DNA of 64,000 nt from NCBI GenBank assembly GCA_030280995.1, contig JASXTE010000256.1, forward strand, positions 1-64,000. Direction: 5' to 3'. Below the pieces are notes generated by a model. It was not told the origin of the DNA. It did no database searches and saw nothing but the letters and a program-made list of their open reading frames with translations. This stretch comes from Hemileia vastatrix. Its lineage: Eukaryota > Basidiomycota > Pucciniomycetes > Pucciniales > Zaghouaniaceae. Of the stretch, positions 34,601-46,409 are shown in pieces (the first letter of the stretch is position 1; every line of letters starts with the position of its first letter). Both the position numbers and the translations under genes were made by a program.

Positions 34601-36765
34601 TTCGATCTGCCTCTTCAAGCTACGAAAGAGAGGTTCCAGTGACCAGCTATGAAGGTCTCGTCATCAAACCTTTATCTTCGACCGCTGAATTGATAGGAGA
34701 TGAAGATGGATCTACTCTCTTGACTCAAGTCTCGGTGGCTTTGGACGCTCCTCTGAATGTCGAAGACGTTAGGATCTGTCTCACTTCTCAAGGGAGAGAA
34801 CAACTTTGGTTCACTAGTGGTAGGACGGATCTACAACCTGGCGAAAGTCAACTATTACTGAGATGCTCTTCAAACGCTCCTGGTGCTTACATCGTAGACG
34901 TCACTCAAGTTCGAATAGCAAGAGTCATCTTTCAAACAGTGGCTCCGAGAGATTTGGACAAGGATGGAAACCCTACATCAACTTTCATAACGGTACCAGA
35001 GGATGGAGATGCTCTCAATGCCAACATCGATCTTCCAAGATTGATTCCTTTGGATGAACAGCGGTGTGCAGAGATAGAGATTGATTCGGGAAGAAACGAG
35101 ATCGAAAGGTTGGAAATCAAACTCTCTGGGGCAAACGGTCAATCTCTGGAAGGTCTTTCGGAAGCACTACCACTAGAAGCTGATTCGGTATCTTCATCTC
35201 CTTCGATTGAATTCATTCCTTCTTCTGAAGGTAGCCTTTCTGGTCTGGTCTCGATTTCTGAACTTCAACCTAGGTCGATTCTTCGAATCCGTTTCCCTCT
35301 CTACGAGATACCGGAAGGAGCATCTACCTTTCCAATATTCATTTCGATCGATTATTGGACCTTGAATGGAATCAGAGCTCAATCAAAACGTCAATATCAG
35401 AAAATGGTGGAACTTTCAGTCGGTTTACCTTTAGGAGTCAATGTTCAAGACTTTTTCAGGCATCGATGCTTACTTTCCAAATTCTCAATCTCTGCGGCTG
35501 GAACTACCAGTCTTTTGAGATTGAGACCTGCTCATTTGGATTACGATCAAAATGATACTTCTGGAAGGGAATTGGAAATCAAATCACCTGGAATTCAACC
35601 TTCAGTATCAACAGCTACCATTGTTACTCCGAGACAACCTGCTTCTTATCTCTTCCGAATCCAACGAAAGTCTGGAACCTCTGGATCCAAAGATGTCGAA
35701 CCTCCAAGGTTGAGAGTCGTGCTGACTTATCGAACTCTACAGGAAGAAGCTCAATCGGTCATTCTGGCTCATTTCGATAAGGTCATTGCTTCCACTACTA
35801 CTTCTGGAACTTCTTTTAGTCTTCAAGATGATTTTCTCACTGCACTCAAGAACTTTCTGAAGAGATCGCTGAAGAAGCTGGTTGAAGAGAAACTGGATCT
35901 TCCAGCTTATCTTCTCACTGGAGAATTGCGATTCCCTTCTATCGATGCCAAAGTTTGGACGAGAAGCGTCGTTGCTCGATGTGGGATTGCATCTAATTCC
36001 AAGCAGACCAAGCTCGCAATTACAGCAGTCAAAGCAACTCTCGACCTAGGGCTTCAAGGTGGACCTTCGGATTGGAAGCTATTCGAGCAAGAGACTATTC
36101 CAGAGAAGGAGTCTTCGAATCCAAACTTTGTTCCGAAAGGTTGGAGAGCGGTCTCTATTCCAGTGGAAATACCTTCGGTGGATATTGTCAATGCAGTCAC
36201 GGTAACTTTGACTCATCCTGAAGAAGAAGTCATCGTTGGTCGACCAGTCAAGGCTTCAATCTCTATCGAAACTTCTTTCGATTGGGGATCTCTTTCTCAA
36301 GGTAGAATTGTAAGACTCGCTTATGATGTCACTGCAGACTTTGAAAATTGGCTGGTCAGTGGATCCAAAAGAAACACTTATCAACTCAAAGTACCGAATT
36401 CGGAAGAAGGGGGATCGACTAATGATCTTCCAAGACATGAATTCAAAGTCACATTAGTACCTCTTAGACATGGACCTCTAGTCTTACCAAATGTTGCTGT
36501 TAGACCTCTACCTCCAGCTCCGACTTCAACTCCTCCTTCCAATGCTCATATCTCGCAATCAGAGCGTCAAGCTGCTAATCAGAAGGCCCAACAAGAGGCG
36601 AGTGAAGTACCTAGCTGTGAGACTTATCAGAGTAACATCGCTCAGTCCGTAGAAGTCTTGCCGAGAAGGATATCAAGTCAGAATTACTTTTTGGATATGC
36701 ATGGGAAAGAAACTTGGATGAATGGAGTGGATGGAACTGCTGAGAGAGGAGGAGAGGTTTTCTGA
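31619..36765 (+). CDS. TRS130: TRAPPII subunit TRAPPC10/Trs130
   Basis: Exons are 31619-32694, 32879-33542, about 33575-34167 and 34293-36765 (about 1601 residues). The first 180 residues are Ser-rich, with an N-terminal core NIYFVTTQDGDYRSTIRSDI. Family text follows: ASMLEKMRSDFAES, DPTILAPLITALRECTTSSF, NLFALRCHIFSKRAVLLGEL, ESWTFSSALDIVEQCQAWLI, RERYAAAYTTFLALPEPYAD and RQLECHSRLKKPRDRAWVSV. A long beta-rich C-terminal part ends the protein. TRAPPII with Trs120 and Trs130 acts at the late Golgi as exchange factor for Ypt31/Rab11. The junction after 33542 is unclear: a good donor (GTGAGT at 33543) is followed by an acceptor only 32 bp on (CAGAG at 33574) if the frame is to hold. An upstream in-frame ATG at 31562 would add 19 residues. 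Confidence 0.82.
32840..32853 (+). repeat. Poly-C run (14) in TRAPPC10 intron 1
   Basis: Fourteen C in a row inside the polypyrimidine region of the intron between exons 1 and 2. Likely length-variable and hard to sequence. Confidence 0.9.
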
Positions 36766-37048
36766 GTAACGAGAAGCGGGGAACTAAGAATCAACCATTT
36801 AATACCCTGATCTGCATATTCATCATTTACTTTGCTTTGTACTCAATTGCAAGATTTGAAGCTTTTTATCACGTTGACTTTCCCTTCAGGGCTTTGCGAG
36901 GGAATATCAGAGAGATGTTCTCTTCTCTAATCTTCACACACTTCGACGAGGATCTAAGCTCGAAGGACTTTCGCTTCTGACGAGTGAAAAGAGTCGCAAA
37001 GCTGATCAAGGATCTTTTTCGATTCAGTTTCTCCTCAACACAGTCGTC

Positions 37049-38220
37049 TTACTCTACTACAAGCGGATCCTTGTCCGTTTTGGAGACTTTTACTTCACAG
37101 TCTACTCCCAATTCCTTCAATTCCTTTTCCAATCTTGGTTGTAAGCGAGCTTTCAAATAGCCTCTTTCAGAATTTGTGTGATTGAGTAGAATGACGTAAG
37201 ATCCTTTGGCTATGTAGGAAAGTACTTCGTGCTGAGGGAAGGGGGAGGAAGAAAAAAAAGGAAAAAACAAGGTCAGAAAGAAGAGTCGCTCCTTGCACAC
37301 GACACTTGGCCGGAAACGAGTCCGATTCTTTTGAAGCACACTCACATGTGAAAGTTCTCCAGTGACAACTATTTTTGAAAAGCAAGAGACGAGTGAAGAG
37401 AGAGAGACAGAGTCAGGTCTGACGAAATTTTCGTTCCTTCGTTGCACACCTCGATTCACTTACACAAATCCGCCTTGACTCCACTGAACACGGAAGAGCC
37501 AGATCCAGCACAGAAAGCCACCGTAGAGATCGGCTTTGAAACGATTGGTCGGGCGACTTGAACTGTTTTGGAAGGAAGAGACCGAACAAAAAGGAAAGAA
37601 AGAGAAGTCTACGTCAGAAACGAAAGCAGGAAGCCAGAGTCGATTGGTAAAGTCCTAATACTTGACTCACGGTGAGATACTCCAAAGTATTTCTTGATGT
37701 TTGGAATGAGTTCTTCAAGAGCGATTGGATCTCGTTCGACAAAGTGTCCCATTCCAACACTTTCTTCTTGTCCCTCGACTTTAGTCTGAATGATTGGTCT
37801 GGCTTGAATCTTGTCATTTTCATTCAGTTTCACCGAATCTTTCATCCAATGGTTGATACCTTCGAAGCAAGCGTCCAAGGAGGTGTGGGGACAGTAAATC
37901 GAGATTCCAGCAGAGGCGAATTTCAGAAGACTTTGCTGTTGAGGATCCTTCATTGTAATCGACTTGAGACCTCTGAAGATGATTGGATGATAGACTACAG
38001 CTACACTGATACTTGGATCCGATAAGCACTCTTCTGCTACTGATGTCGTGAGATCGATTGCTAAGAAGACGTTCTTTGTACGACGAGGATTGGCAGCTTC
38101 CAAGAGAACTCCCACGTTATCCCAAGAAGTGTCTGCTAGAGATAGTGGGGCGATCTTGTTCATTGCTTGGACTACATTCTCTAGAGATGTCTTTGGACTG
38201 GCGTTGCTTGTGGATGCCAT
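37049..38220 (-). CDS. NIF3: NIF3 family protein (Ngg1-interacting factor 3-like)
   Basis: Four exons, 38220-37671, 37562-37464, 37368-37346 and 37231-37049, give 284 residues. Family motifs are LADTSWDNVGVLLE, VFLAIDLTTSVAEECL, VVYHPIIFRGLKSI, GISIYCPHTSLDAC, STVAFCAGSGSSVFSGVKAD, VTGELSHHEVLSYIAKGSYV and LLNHTNSERGYL. The His, Asp and Glu residues in these blocks bind a metal pair in structures of the family. The biochemical role is unsettled. Bacterial relatives were once annotated as GTP cyclohydrolase 1 type 2. The third exon is only 23 bp yet codes the conserved VTGELSH. An in-frame ATG upstream at 38511 would add 97 mostly basic residues. The gene converges on TRAPPC10 (283 bp between the stops). 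Confidence 0.9.
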
Positions 38221-39206
38221 TCTGAAGGATGGTTGAAGTCGAAGAAAAGAGTTGCAGCACTCGCGTGACGTCCTCGTACAAGAAGAGGAGAGCCAGGAAG
38301 AGCGGCTGGTTGCACTTCTCTTGAGATGATTCGAGAGGATACCTTGAATTTTGTAATTGTTCTCCTGGAAAGAAGAGTCTTGAGCTTGAAGACCTTGAAG
38401 ACCTCGAAGAAAGGCCCCTCTTCGCCTCAAAATCCCTTTCAAAAGTTCCGAGGGACGCGGGAGCGACAGCCTGCAGCCAAGACCTGCGGCTTCTGATGAT
38501 CTGAATCCCATATTCAAATTCAAATCCAGAGACCTTTTGTAACATTGGGCTTCTAGCGTCCAGCGTATATGTAGTACGAGCCACAGAAAGATACTATTCT
38601 TTCTGATTTGTTCCCTTTTGTCGCAGGGGTTTGAGACTACGAAATGGCTCGACGTACGATCTTACAAAGATGTAACATTGGGCTTCTAGCGTCCAGCGTA
38701 TATGTAGTACGAGCCACAGAAAGATACTATTCTTTCTGATTTGTTCCCTTTTGTCGCAGGGGTTTGAGACTACGAAATGGCTCGACGTACGATCTTACAC
38801 TTTGTAAGCAACTTGCGTTCCTTTCGTGAAACTTGGACAACTTCTTCCTAATCCTCATGAAAATGCAGAGATCGCTAGTGACCTGTGCTTGGACGTGACA
38901 TTTTTGAATTTGCAGTTTTTGAGCTTTGTCTTGAGGGAGAGCGAGAGTGGCAAGTCGGAAGGAAGCCTCTTCCCAAAGAAAAAAGATGATTCGATTCAGG
39001 CCTCAGGGCAGGCAGGTGCATGCGTGCATGATTGAAAATCCTTGAGATCTCGAGATGAGATTTCTGCATGGGAATCGGAATTGAATCCCTTTTTTTTCAC
39101 TTCTTTGCTCTCTTCCCCCAACATTCTTTCTCTTCTCTTTCTCTTCTCACCTCTCTTCCCTTCTCTATCTTTTATCAAATCCTCAAGGTAGATCTCCTCA
39201 GCATCA
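38221..39206. other. Divergent intergenic region between NIF3 and the DUF229 gene
   Basis: 986 bp. It holds the possible NIF3 N-terminal extension (to 38511), the 129-bp tandem duplication, and the T/C-rich leader of the DUF229 gene (about 39090-39180). Confidence 0.6.
38538..38799. repeat. Perfect 129-bp head-to-tail duplication with TGTAA/TTACA ends
   Basis: Copy 1 is 38538-38666 and copy 2 is 38671-38799. They are identical and separated by AAGA (period 133). Each copy begins TGTAAC and ends CTTACA, so a 5-bp inverted end (TGTAA/TTACA) bounds the unit. The sequence just after copy 2 continues CTTTGTAAG. No target-site duplication is evident. It may be a recent local duplication, a short non-autonomous element or an assembly artefact. 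Confidence 0.9.
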
Positions 39207-42200
39207 ATGGTCGTCCCAGTACCTTCACTAAGGAGACTCCTACCTAGGTCTTTCCAGTACTCACTCATTCAAGACCCTTCATCAAGCGACCCTCGTCTAG
39301 GATTCGCAACTCACAACTCCTCCAAAGGCTCCAGATCTCCTCTGATAATCTCATCAGTGGCATCTCTACTATGGCCAGTCTTCTACTATAGAGCCCTGGA
39401 GGGTGGAACGGTTCAATCGATTCAGACAAAACTGCCCAAGCTCGGAACCAATGTTCTCCTTTCGATCTTTGTCTTCACTTTCGTTTTACATTATTCTTCA
39501 ATATCTTCTATTCTAAGAACTTCAACCATCTCTCTGTCCTCAAGATTGAGAATGCCATTCTCAACTTTCTTCACCTTCTTGCAGTTCTTCACTTTAGCTC
39601 TGCTCTACGCCTTCGATCATGGATCTGATCTAGAGAATCATGGCTCCTACAACATGGCGATCTTTTCAATCATTTGTCTCCCAATCAATGGTTTGATCTT
39701 TCTCATTAGGTTTTGGTGGGCCTCGGTCTACAGATCAGTCCAAAATGCTACGGAATCGAAAGCCGGCGGTGAAGAGAAGGAATCCACTTCCACTTCTTCT
39801 TCCCTTCAGACGAAAGCTGCCAAAAGATTTGGTAAACAAGCTATCCTGGTGGTTGCTGCTTCATGGTTGCTTATACATTGGAGACTGAATCACTACGCTG
39901 ATCTCTGGGTCAAGGTGAGTGCAAGATGCAAAAAGAGAGGCATCACGCGAGCAGGAGACCAAGAAAAAAAGTTCTAAATTTCACGAGGTCAATCAATCCT
40001 GCATCTCCTCTCTCCCTGCTGCTTATAGAACAACACTCATTCTCTTCTCTACTGTATGTCTCATTTCTCTAAACCCAGGGATTCTTTCCAGAGAGCGAGA
40101 AGATGGTCAGCTGTGCCACTCCGGATCAAGCTCTCACTCCAGCTCAAGCTCAAGTCTGCTCTCCTGAGACTTGTGACTGGCTCCCCTTCACACCGTATTC
40201 GGATCTCATTCCTGCTGGTTCCCAGAACATTTGGGCTGCTTGGCCTTGGGCTCGCTCCTGCAAGCAATCAGGCCCAAAGGAGTTTCAGGCAGAGATCAAC
40301 GAATCTGGAGAAGTCTTGATCAGTGGCTGTCCAAGTGAGTGGCTCTGAACTCTTCCACGCCTTGGATCGAGATGTTGATTCTTTTCTTTCCCTTTATTTT
40401 CAAATCTAGGTTCTACTCTTACTCTTCATACCATGCTTCGTAGAACCGGAGTTGCCCTTGCATCTGATCCAAATCGAATTAACGATACCGAGACTGCAGA
40501 AAGTACTACTTACACGGAAATTCTCGGATCTTACTATGGACCAATTATCTCTGAACTTCCAAATACTAGATCGTGGAGCTGGGACGACAAGGAAATGGAG
40601 AGAGACAACTCTTATCAAGACAACGTTCTCGCTTACACTGCCAAATACACTCGCTCAGGTGGAATTTACAACCAGGAAGGAAGGCTAATGCCAGGTAACT
40701 TACCACCAAAGATTCGTCCAGATACTGAAGTCGTAATCGTCAAATGTGGGAACAACGAAAGGATGGTGACTAGAATCGCAACTGAGCAACCTTCGCTTCC
40801 AAGCTCGAGTAGTAGTACAACTTCTCAAGTCTCTTCAACATCTGACGACGAGCAGCCTTTGAACGTGAGTATTCGTGTGACCAGTATCATTGGTGATCAG
40901 TAGCTTTGGTTGTCACTGACGATGAAGTTACTTTATCCATCATGCAGGTCGTGGTTCTATTCTTCGATGCCTTGGCTCGACGTCACTTCTTCAGAAGGCT
41001 TCCGAAAGCTGCTGCCATGCTGGACTCGATGGCAAAGCCAGTTCGAGATGTCGACGTCGACGTAGACCCTACTTCAAGAGATTTGGCTCTACTTCAACTC
41101 TGGCGCTACATCGCCGTTGGCTACAATACCGATGGAACGACAAGATCTCTTCTGACTGGCATGTCTCGTCACGACATTCATTCGACTGGAAAACCAATCT
41201 GGAAAGATTATGATGAACGTGGTTACATCACTGGATACGCTGCCGATAATTGTCAAGATTGGGTTACTCGGTACGGAAGTGGTCGAATCAGTAGAACTGT
41301 TCAAGGAGTAGGAAACTTTTCTTTCTCTGAAACTCCAATCACTCAAGAGATGAAGGACAGAGAGCCGAAAGCTGTAACCATGGCCGCTCAACACGAGTTC
41401 GAGTCTTTCGCTTGCATGCCAGAGTGAGTAGAAATCGTCGAGTGAGCCATTGAAGAGAATTACTCTGTACATCTAGAATGCTCTCTGATCGCTGACTGGT
41501 CGGTCTTTACCTACTCTACTTTCTTCTTTCTGTTCCCTCTAGATTCATGCCTCTTCTCAAGTCATCTCGTGGGAACCTCAAAGGACCCAACGCAGTAGGA
41601 AAGAGATGTATCGCTGGTCAACACGTCCACGACCTTCAGTTCAACTGGATGAACCAATTCATGCAGAACTACGCTCCAAAGTCTCCTACTTCTTCTTCAG
41701 AAGAACCAAAGAAGAAACCTTTCTTTCTATATGGAAGCTTCATGGAGTCGCACGAAGGATCGAGTGAAGCAATCGCCATGCTGGATGAATCGCTGACCAG
41801 ATTCTTGGATCCCGAAACGACCTCGATACCCTTGGAAAACACAGCAGTGTTTATTCGTGAGTAGATGAAAACGTAGAGTGCTAATATGTACCACGTTCAT
41901 TCTTGATCTTTGCGTGTCGCCTTTGCTGACTCTAAGAAATCTTCTCGTATCTATCACCTATCACACTCTCTCTTTGCAGTCGCTGATCACGGACTTCACA
42001 TGGGTCTTTCGAGACTCTTCTTGGATCAAGGAAAGGTAGAAGAAAGAAATCCATTCGCTTCAATTCTACTACCTTCCAAATCGATAGAGAAGCTCTCCAA
42101 CCGCTTATCATTTGCCACTTCTTCAAGTCCAGAAGAGTTAGCCAAGGCGAAGGAAGCTGCCCACTTGGATGCAGCATGGAATGAACAGAGACTCACTACA

Positions 42201-42419
42201 AGTTTCGACATGTACGAAACCTTCAAACACATTCTAGATAGCTCCACTGGAAGATCTTCAGCCACTTCCAACGACTTGCCTCAAGATCCAATCGCTCTCC
42301 AAGATCCAACTCTGCGCGGCCCTAGAAGTGGGAGATCTCTATTCTCTGGTCCTTTACCCGATAGATCCTGTGATGATGTTGATATCGAAGACTGGTTATG
42401 TCGTTGCAAGAAGAATTAG
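39207..42419 (+). CDS. DUF229 family membrane protein with sulfatase-like fold
   Basis: Six exons, 39207-39914, 40079-40334, 40410-40864, 40948-41423, 41543-41856 and 41980-42419, join in phase into 882 residues. The N-terminal 235 residues contain several hydrophobic helices (SPLIISSVASLLWPVFYY, LLSIFVFTFVLHYSS, FLQFFTLALLYAF, FSIICLPINGLIFLIRFWW, AILVVAASWLLIHW). The rest is an extracytosolic alkaline-phosphatase-like domain: VVVLFFDALARRHFFRRLPK, then NTDGTTRSLLTG with the nucleophile-type Thr/Ser position, FFLYGSFMESHEG and LADHGLHMGL with the metal-type Asp-His. DUF229 proteins occur in animals and fungi and their substrate is unknown. The Asp/Val repeat VRDVDVDVD is a local oddity. I favour a surface or ER-lumen hydrolase or phosphotransferase. 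Confidence 0.78.
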
Positions 42420-42705
42420 GAGGAAAGTCTCTCAGTAATCATACCTCTCTTGTACACTCTCTATCTCTCTCGTTCTCTCTCTATCTTGTCTCTATTCTCG
42501 TTCTCATTTGTCTCACAACTTTCCAGCATTTCTAAACCAAAAGCATATGTATTTGCAATCTTGAATCAATCTCATTCACGTCGTTCACTTCGCGTTCGGC
42601 TTCCAATTCCACAAGAACCGAAACGAACGACTTTATTCTGAAGATCCTCCGTCTCAAAAGCTCTCCACCAACTCCATCAACGTTTCAACACTATTCCTCT
42701 TCTAT

Positions 42706-44012
42706 ATGTGCGCTTTAAGCTCCAGGAGACCATTGTTTGCAGATCAGTTTAGTCAAGAGCAACAGGACAACTTTATAGAAACCGTCAAGAAATCGAAGTT
42801 GATTCTAAAGAGTGACGCTCACTTCCTCCCAAGATCCACAAACAAAGGACAGATTCCAATCCCCATCGCTCAGCCAAAAGCAAAGCAAGGATCAAGAACA
42901 AATCAATTGTCTCCTTCTTCTTACGAAGAAAACGCTCCAGAAGCAAATCTTTGTGAGTTGCAAGCACGACGCAGGAGAATGAGACTTATCAGCTCGATCT
43001 GTCCTATCTCTCACTCACATTCCTCCCTTTGGCCTTCTCTTCTCGCTCCCCCTTCCACTATAGCTCCAACCACTGAATCCAAGTCGATGAGTCCAAAGAA
43101 GCCAGCATTCAAGAGAGTCATTCCATGTCTATACGTTTCCAGCATCCAAGCTGCTCTTCCATTCTACAAACATATGCTGGGATTCACTCCAGTCTCAAAA
43201 CCAGATACAATGAAGGCTCATCTCAAGAGTAAAGGCGGGGATCAAGGTGAAGAAGGAATCGAAATCTATCTTCGTACTCCTCCTTTGGGTAGTGATGGTA
43301 CTAGATCTCCTTTGGCCCCAACTTCTCTTTGGATAGCCGTTGAAAAGGTCGATGGTGAGTAGAATTCCTCCGCACAGCCATGGCTCAGTCGGATGAAGAG
43401 ATACGCCTCTCAAATCAGTTGGCAATGGTTCAATAAGAAGATAGGAGTTCATTGGAGATGATTTAGGTTGGCCGAGGGGCAAGAACTGAGGAGTTCAAAG
43501 AGGAATTGAGGATGGAGGTGGGGTTAGGTTGATTAACTTCTCCCTCGTGTCCTTATCACCGACTTTGGGTGACTCCCCTCTCCACTGCCTTTCTATTGGC
43601 AATGCAAACGACAGCTTTAGATAGGGATATCTAGCAGTCTTATCGCATCTCAAGAATATTCCATCTGACTTTGGTTACTCTCTTTACTCTACCCTCCACG
43701 TTCGCTTTCTTCTTCAGATCTCTATCTCGAGATCACTTCTCTCCAACACAAATTCCAACCAAAGGACGACGAGTACTTCCCAGAGCATAACTTTGGGACT
43801 TCAAGAATCGAAGGCAAACCTCAAAACAAGGTGAGTTGTCGAAGGTATTGGCTCGAGATCAGCAACGTCTAGCCTTTTGTCCTATCTTCTTAACCTTTCT
43901 TGCTTTGCCACGGCTTTCTCTTTCTTTCCCCTCTTTTTAGGCATGGGGATCTCGCGAGCTCATTGCCATAGATCCAGATGGCAATAAACTTATCTTCTTC
44001 CAAGAACTTTAA
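42706..44012 (+). CDS. Glyoxalase/bleomycin-resistance fold protein (VOC superfamily)
   Basis: Proposed exons are 42706-42952, 43064-43354, 43718-43830 and 43941-44012 (240 residues). The core starts KRVIPCLYVSSIQAALPFYK, HMLGFTPVSK, then SLWIAVEKVDD, LYLEITSLQHKF and AWGSRELIAIDPDGNKLIFF. These are typical beta-alpha-beta-beta-beta VOC text with the final Asp-Pro-(Asp)-Gly-Asn. Members include glyoxalase I, dioxygenases and drug-binding proteins; this one is not assignable further. The first 111-bp intron is stop-free and of length 3n, so it may be retained or absent, and the true start may be ATG 43087 just before the fold. AATAAA overlaps the stop codon region. Confidence 0.7.
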
Positions 44013-44426
44013 ATAAATTACTTTCTTAAAAAGTATCGTAAATCTGTACTCTTTCATGTCTCATTGTCTTCTATTACTTTCTGTCTTCATAGTTCTCCTT
44101 TTCCACTTCACATACTATATCATACAACCTCTCATCCTTAATTTTGCGGTCTCAATGTCATTTCTCTTGTCTCTCAACTCTATATCATCACCACTCTTCG
44201 CCGGTCAGTCTCTCATTCCATCCGTCTCTTTTCTTCAAGCTCATGTACTTTTAAAATCTTCTTCAACTTCAATTCACTCGACTCTCATTTTTGGATTCTT
44301 CAGCAAACGTTCTTCTATGTTTGCGTGATACATCGGCCCTTTTCGTCGAAGTCTAGATTTTCGTTTCTTCTTTCTTTCCCCTTCCCTTTCCCACCTCCAA
44401 AGACTTGCTCATCAACAGTTCTCATC
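44013..44426. other. Intergenic, tandem genes on the plus strand
   Basis: 414 bp, T/C-rich. It serves as 3' region of the glyoxalase-like gene and promoter/leader of the arrestin-like gene. No gene recognised. Confidence 0.55.
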
Positions 44427-46409
44427 ATGAGCATCGAGCTGAGTCTTACCACAGTCTCGATTGATACTTTCCTCTATCCAGTAGACGTTTCGAATGTCGA
44501 AAGTGGAGAGGCGGCTCTGAATCCGAAGCAAAAAGTCCAAGCCAGAGTCCATCTCAGCGTTCCAGAGAAAGCAGATGGGAGAGTCATCAATTCTTTCACA
44601 GTCACTTTGGAGTCGAAAGAATCTCTGGGTGTAGGTATCTAGAGCTCCGAAAAGGTAGATGACAGAGCAAAAGAAGGAGCATGTCTTGCTTCAAAATTTG
44701 CTAATGAATGTGTTTTCCTGTTCTCTCTCATCCCTCTTCCTGTACCAGTTTCCACGCGGAGGATACGAGACAACTGAGCTGTTTTCAGTCACAGAACCAG
44801 TTCCTGGCACAGAGGGAATGAGATTGAAAGGAGGGACAGTTTACCAGTGAGTCTCATTAAAACTTCGACTCCATAACATTCGACGGCTGACTCTCCCTCT
44901 CTCTGCTCTCTCCTCCGACAGCTGGGAAGTCGTATTCTGGATAGCAAATGAAGAAGCGCCATACGAACGTTCAGTCTATGGAAGAGTGAGACAGCTTCTC
45001 ACGGCAAAGCTTAGCTTCGCAGGTTTCTTCTCGAAAACGTTGGTCGCAGAAAAGGTAGGCTCTCAGTAGATTCAATATCCTCTGCTTCTTAATGATGCAG
45101 AACTATAAAGAATACTCCATTTCTGACAGATTCCGCCCTTTCCTTTCTTCAGAACGCTTTCTTCATAGCTTGTCCAGGAGGTGATTCTTTTCTTTCGTTT
45201 TCAAGAACCCATCGATCCGCCGCTGAGGGTCTCGGGTGTGAGTGAAAGTTGGCTTTTCATCTCCTGAACTTTTCTCTTTTTAGATCAAATTGCTAATCTG
45301 CCTTTCCTTTGCGTCCTTTTCTCAGCCGATATTCGCTCACGCTCAATCAGAGAACTTCACAGTGGGAGGATACACACGCTTTGCTCTGGCTTTGCCTTCT
45401 CCTTCTCCGACACTCATTCTTCATGGTCTCACACTAGCTATTGTGCAGCAGATCCTACTCATCGGGAGATCGGATCCGGATCGAATAGAGAGATGTGCTC
45501 CTCAGCGATTGGTCTTTTTGGAAATCGACAAAGAATCAATCCACACGAGTCCTCCTCCTTCCTTCCCTTCTTACATTGACAAGCAGATCAGGGAGGAAAT
45601 GCAGAGTCATAGTTCGCAAGGGTTCGAAAACTCTTGGGTGGCAAGACTGCCGAATGATCATCAAGCTAGGTTAGTGAATCCTTGGACGTAGTTTAAGAAG
45701 ATCTTTCTAATTTTCCTTCTTGTTCTCGTTCTTTCAGACCTTCCTACATCCCTGGCAGTAGAGCTTCTATCAGAATCTCTCACTTCCTAGAGTATACAAT
45801 AGCTTTCTCTGACGGAGACGAGACTGTCAAACACCACAGAGCTGCTTGGCCTGTCGTTTTGCCATCTTGTGCAGCGAGATTTCATAGCTTCAAGCTTCCT
45901 GGTTATTCAGCTCTCGATGCGTCACCTGTTCCAGAGCAGGATAGAGAGACTTGGTCAGGTCCTAATCAACACGAATCTCACTCTCAGTGTAGTTGTGGTG
46001 AAACTTTGGAGAAGTGAGTAGCCTTCAACCGAGAAGCAGGTTCTCTTCTCTTCCTAACAACATCTTCTCGTACTCTCTATCGGTTACCCTCAGGCTTCTG
46101 ACCTACGAGGACGAGGTGGATGACTCTGTGCCACATCGACCATGGACCACTCAACAGATGATGACTGAACTGAGAAATGTCTCTGGAACCTCTTCGCCTG
46201 CTCGTTCGAGAAGGACAAGTGTTTCTCGAGATCGTGAGAGAGCTCGAGGAGACGAGATAGAGACTTACGACAGGAGTAGGAGTAGAGGCAGAAGTAGAGA
46301 AAGAGAAAGAGAGCCGCAAGAAGATGAAGATACTAGGAGAGAACGAGAGGATCGAGAAAGAGCGAAAAGAGACAATCAATATGTCAGCGTTGAGGAATGG
46401 ACGGGATAG
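44427..46409 (+). CDS. Arrestin-like protein (basidiomycete type)
   Basis: Exons are 44427-44630, 44749-44846, 44922-45054, 45153-45237, 45326-45669, 45738-46013 and 46094-46409, about 484 residues. Arrestin-like text: RVINSFTVTLESKESLG, FPRGGYETTELFSV, WEVVFWIANEEAPYERSVYG, SENFTVGGYTRFALALPSPS, IVQQILLIGRS, RISHFLEYTIAF and HRAAWPVVLPSCAARFHS. A Cys-rich spot (SQCSCGETLEKL) and an Arg/Glu/Ser-rich tail follow. Alpha-arrestins usually recruit Rsp5-type ubiquitin ligases to membrane proteins; I see no obvious PPxY motif here. Exon 4 to exon 5 is one base out of phase: the family frame joins only if exon 4 ends at GGG (45236), one base before the GTGAGT donor at 45238. The first donor is GTAGGT. 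Confidence 0.7.
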
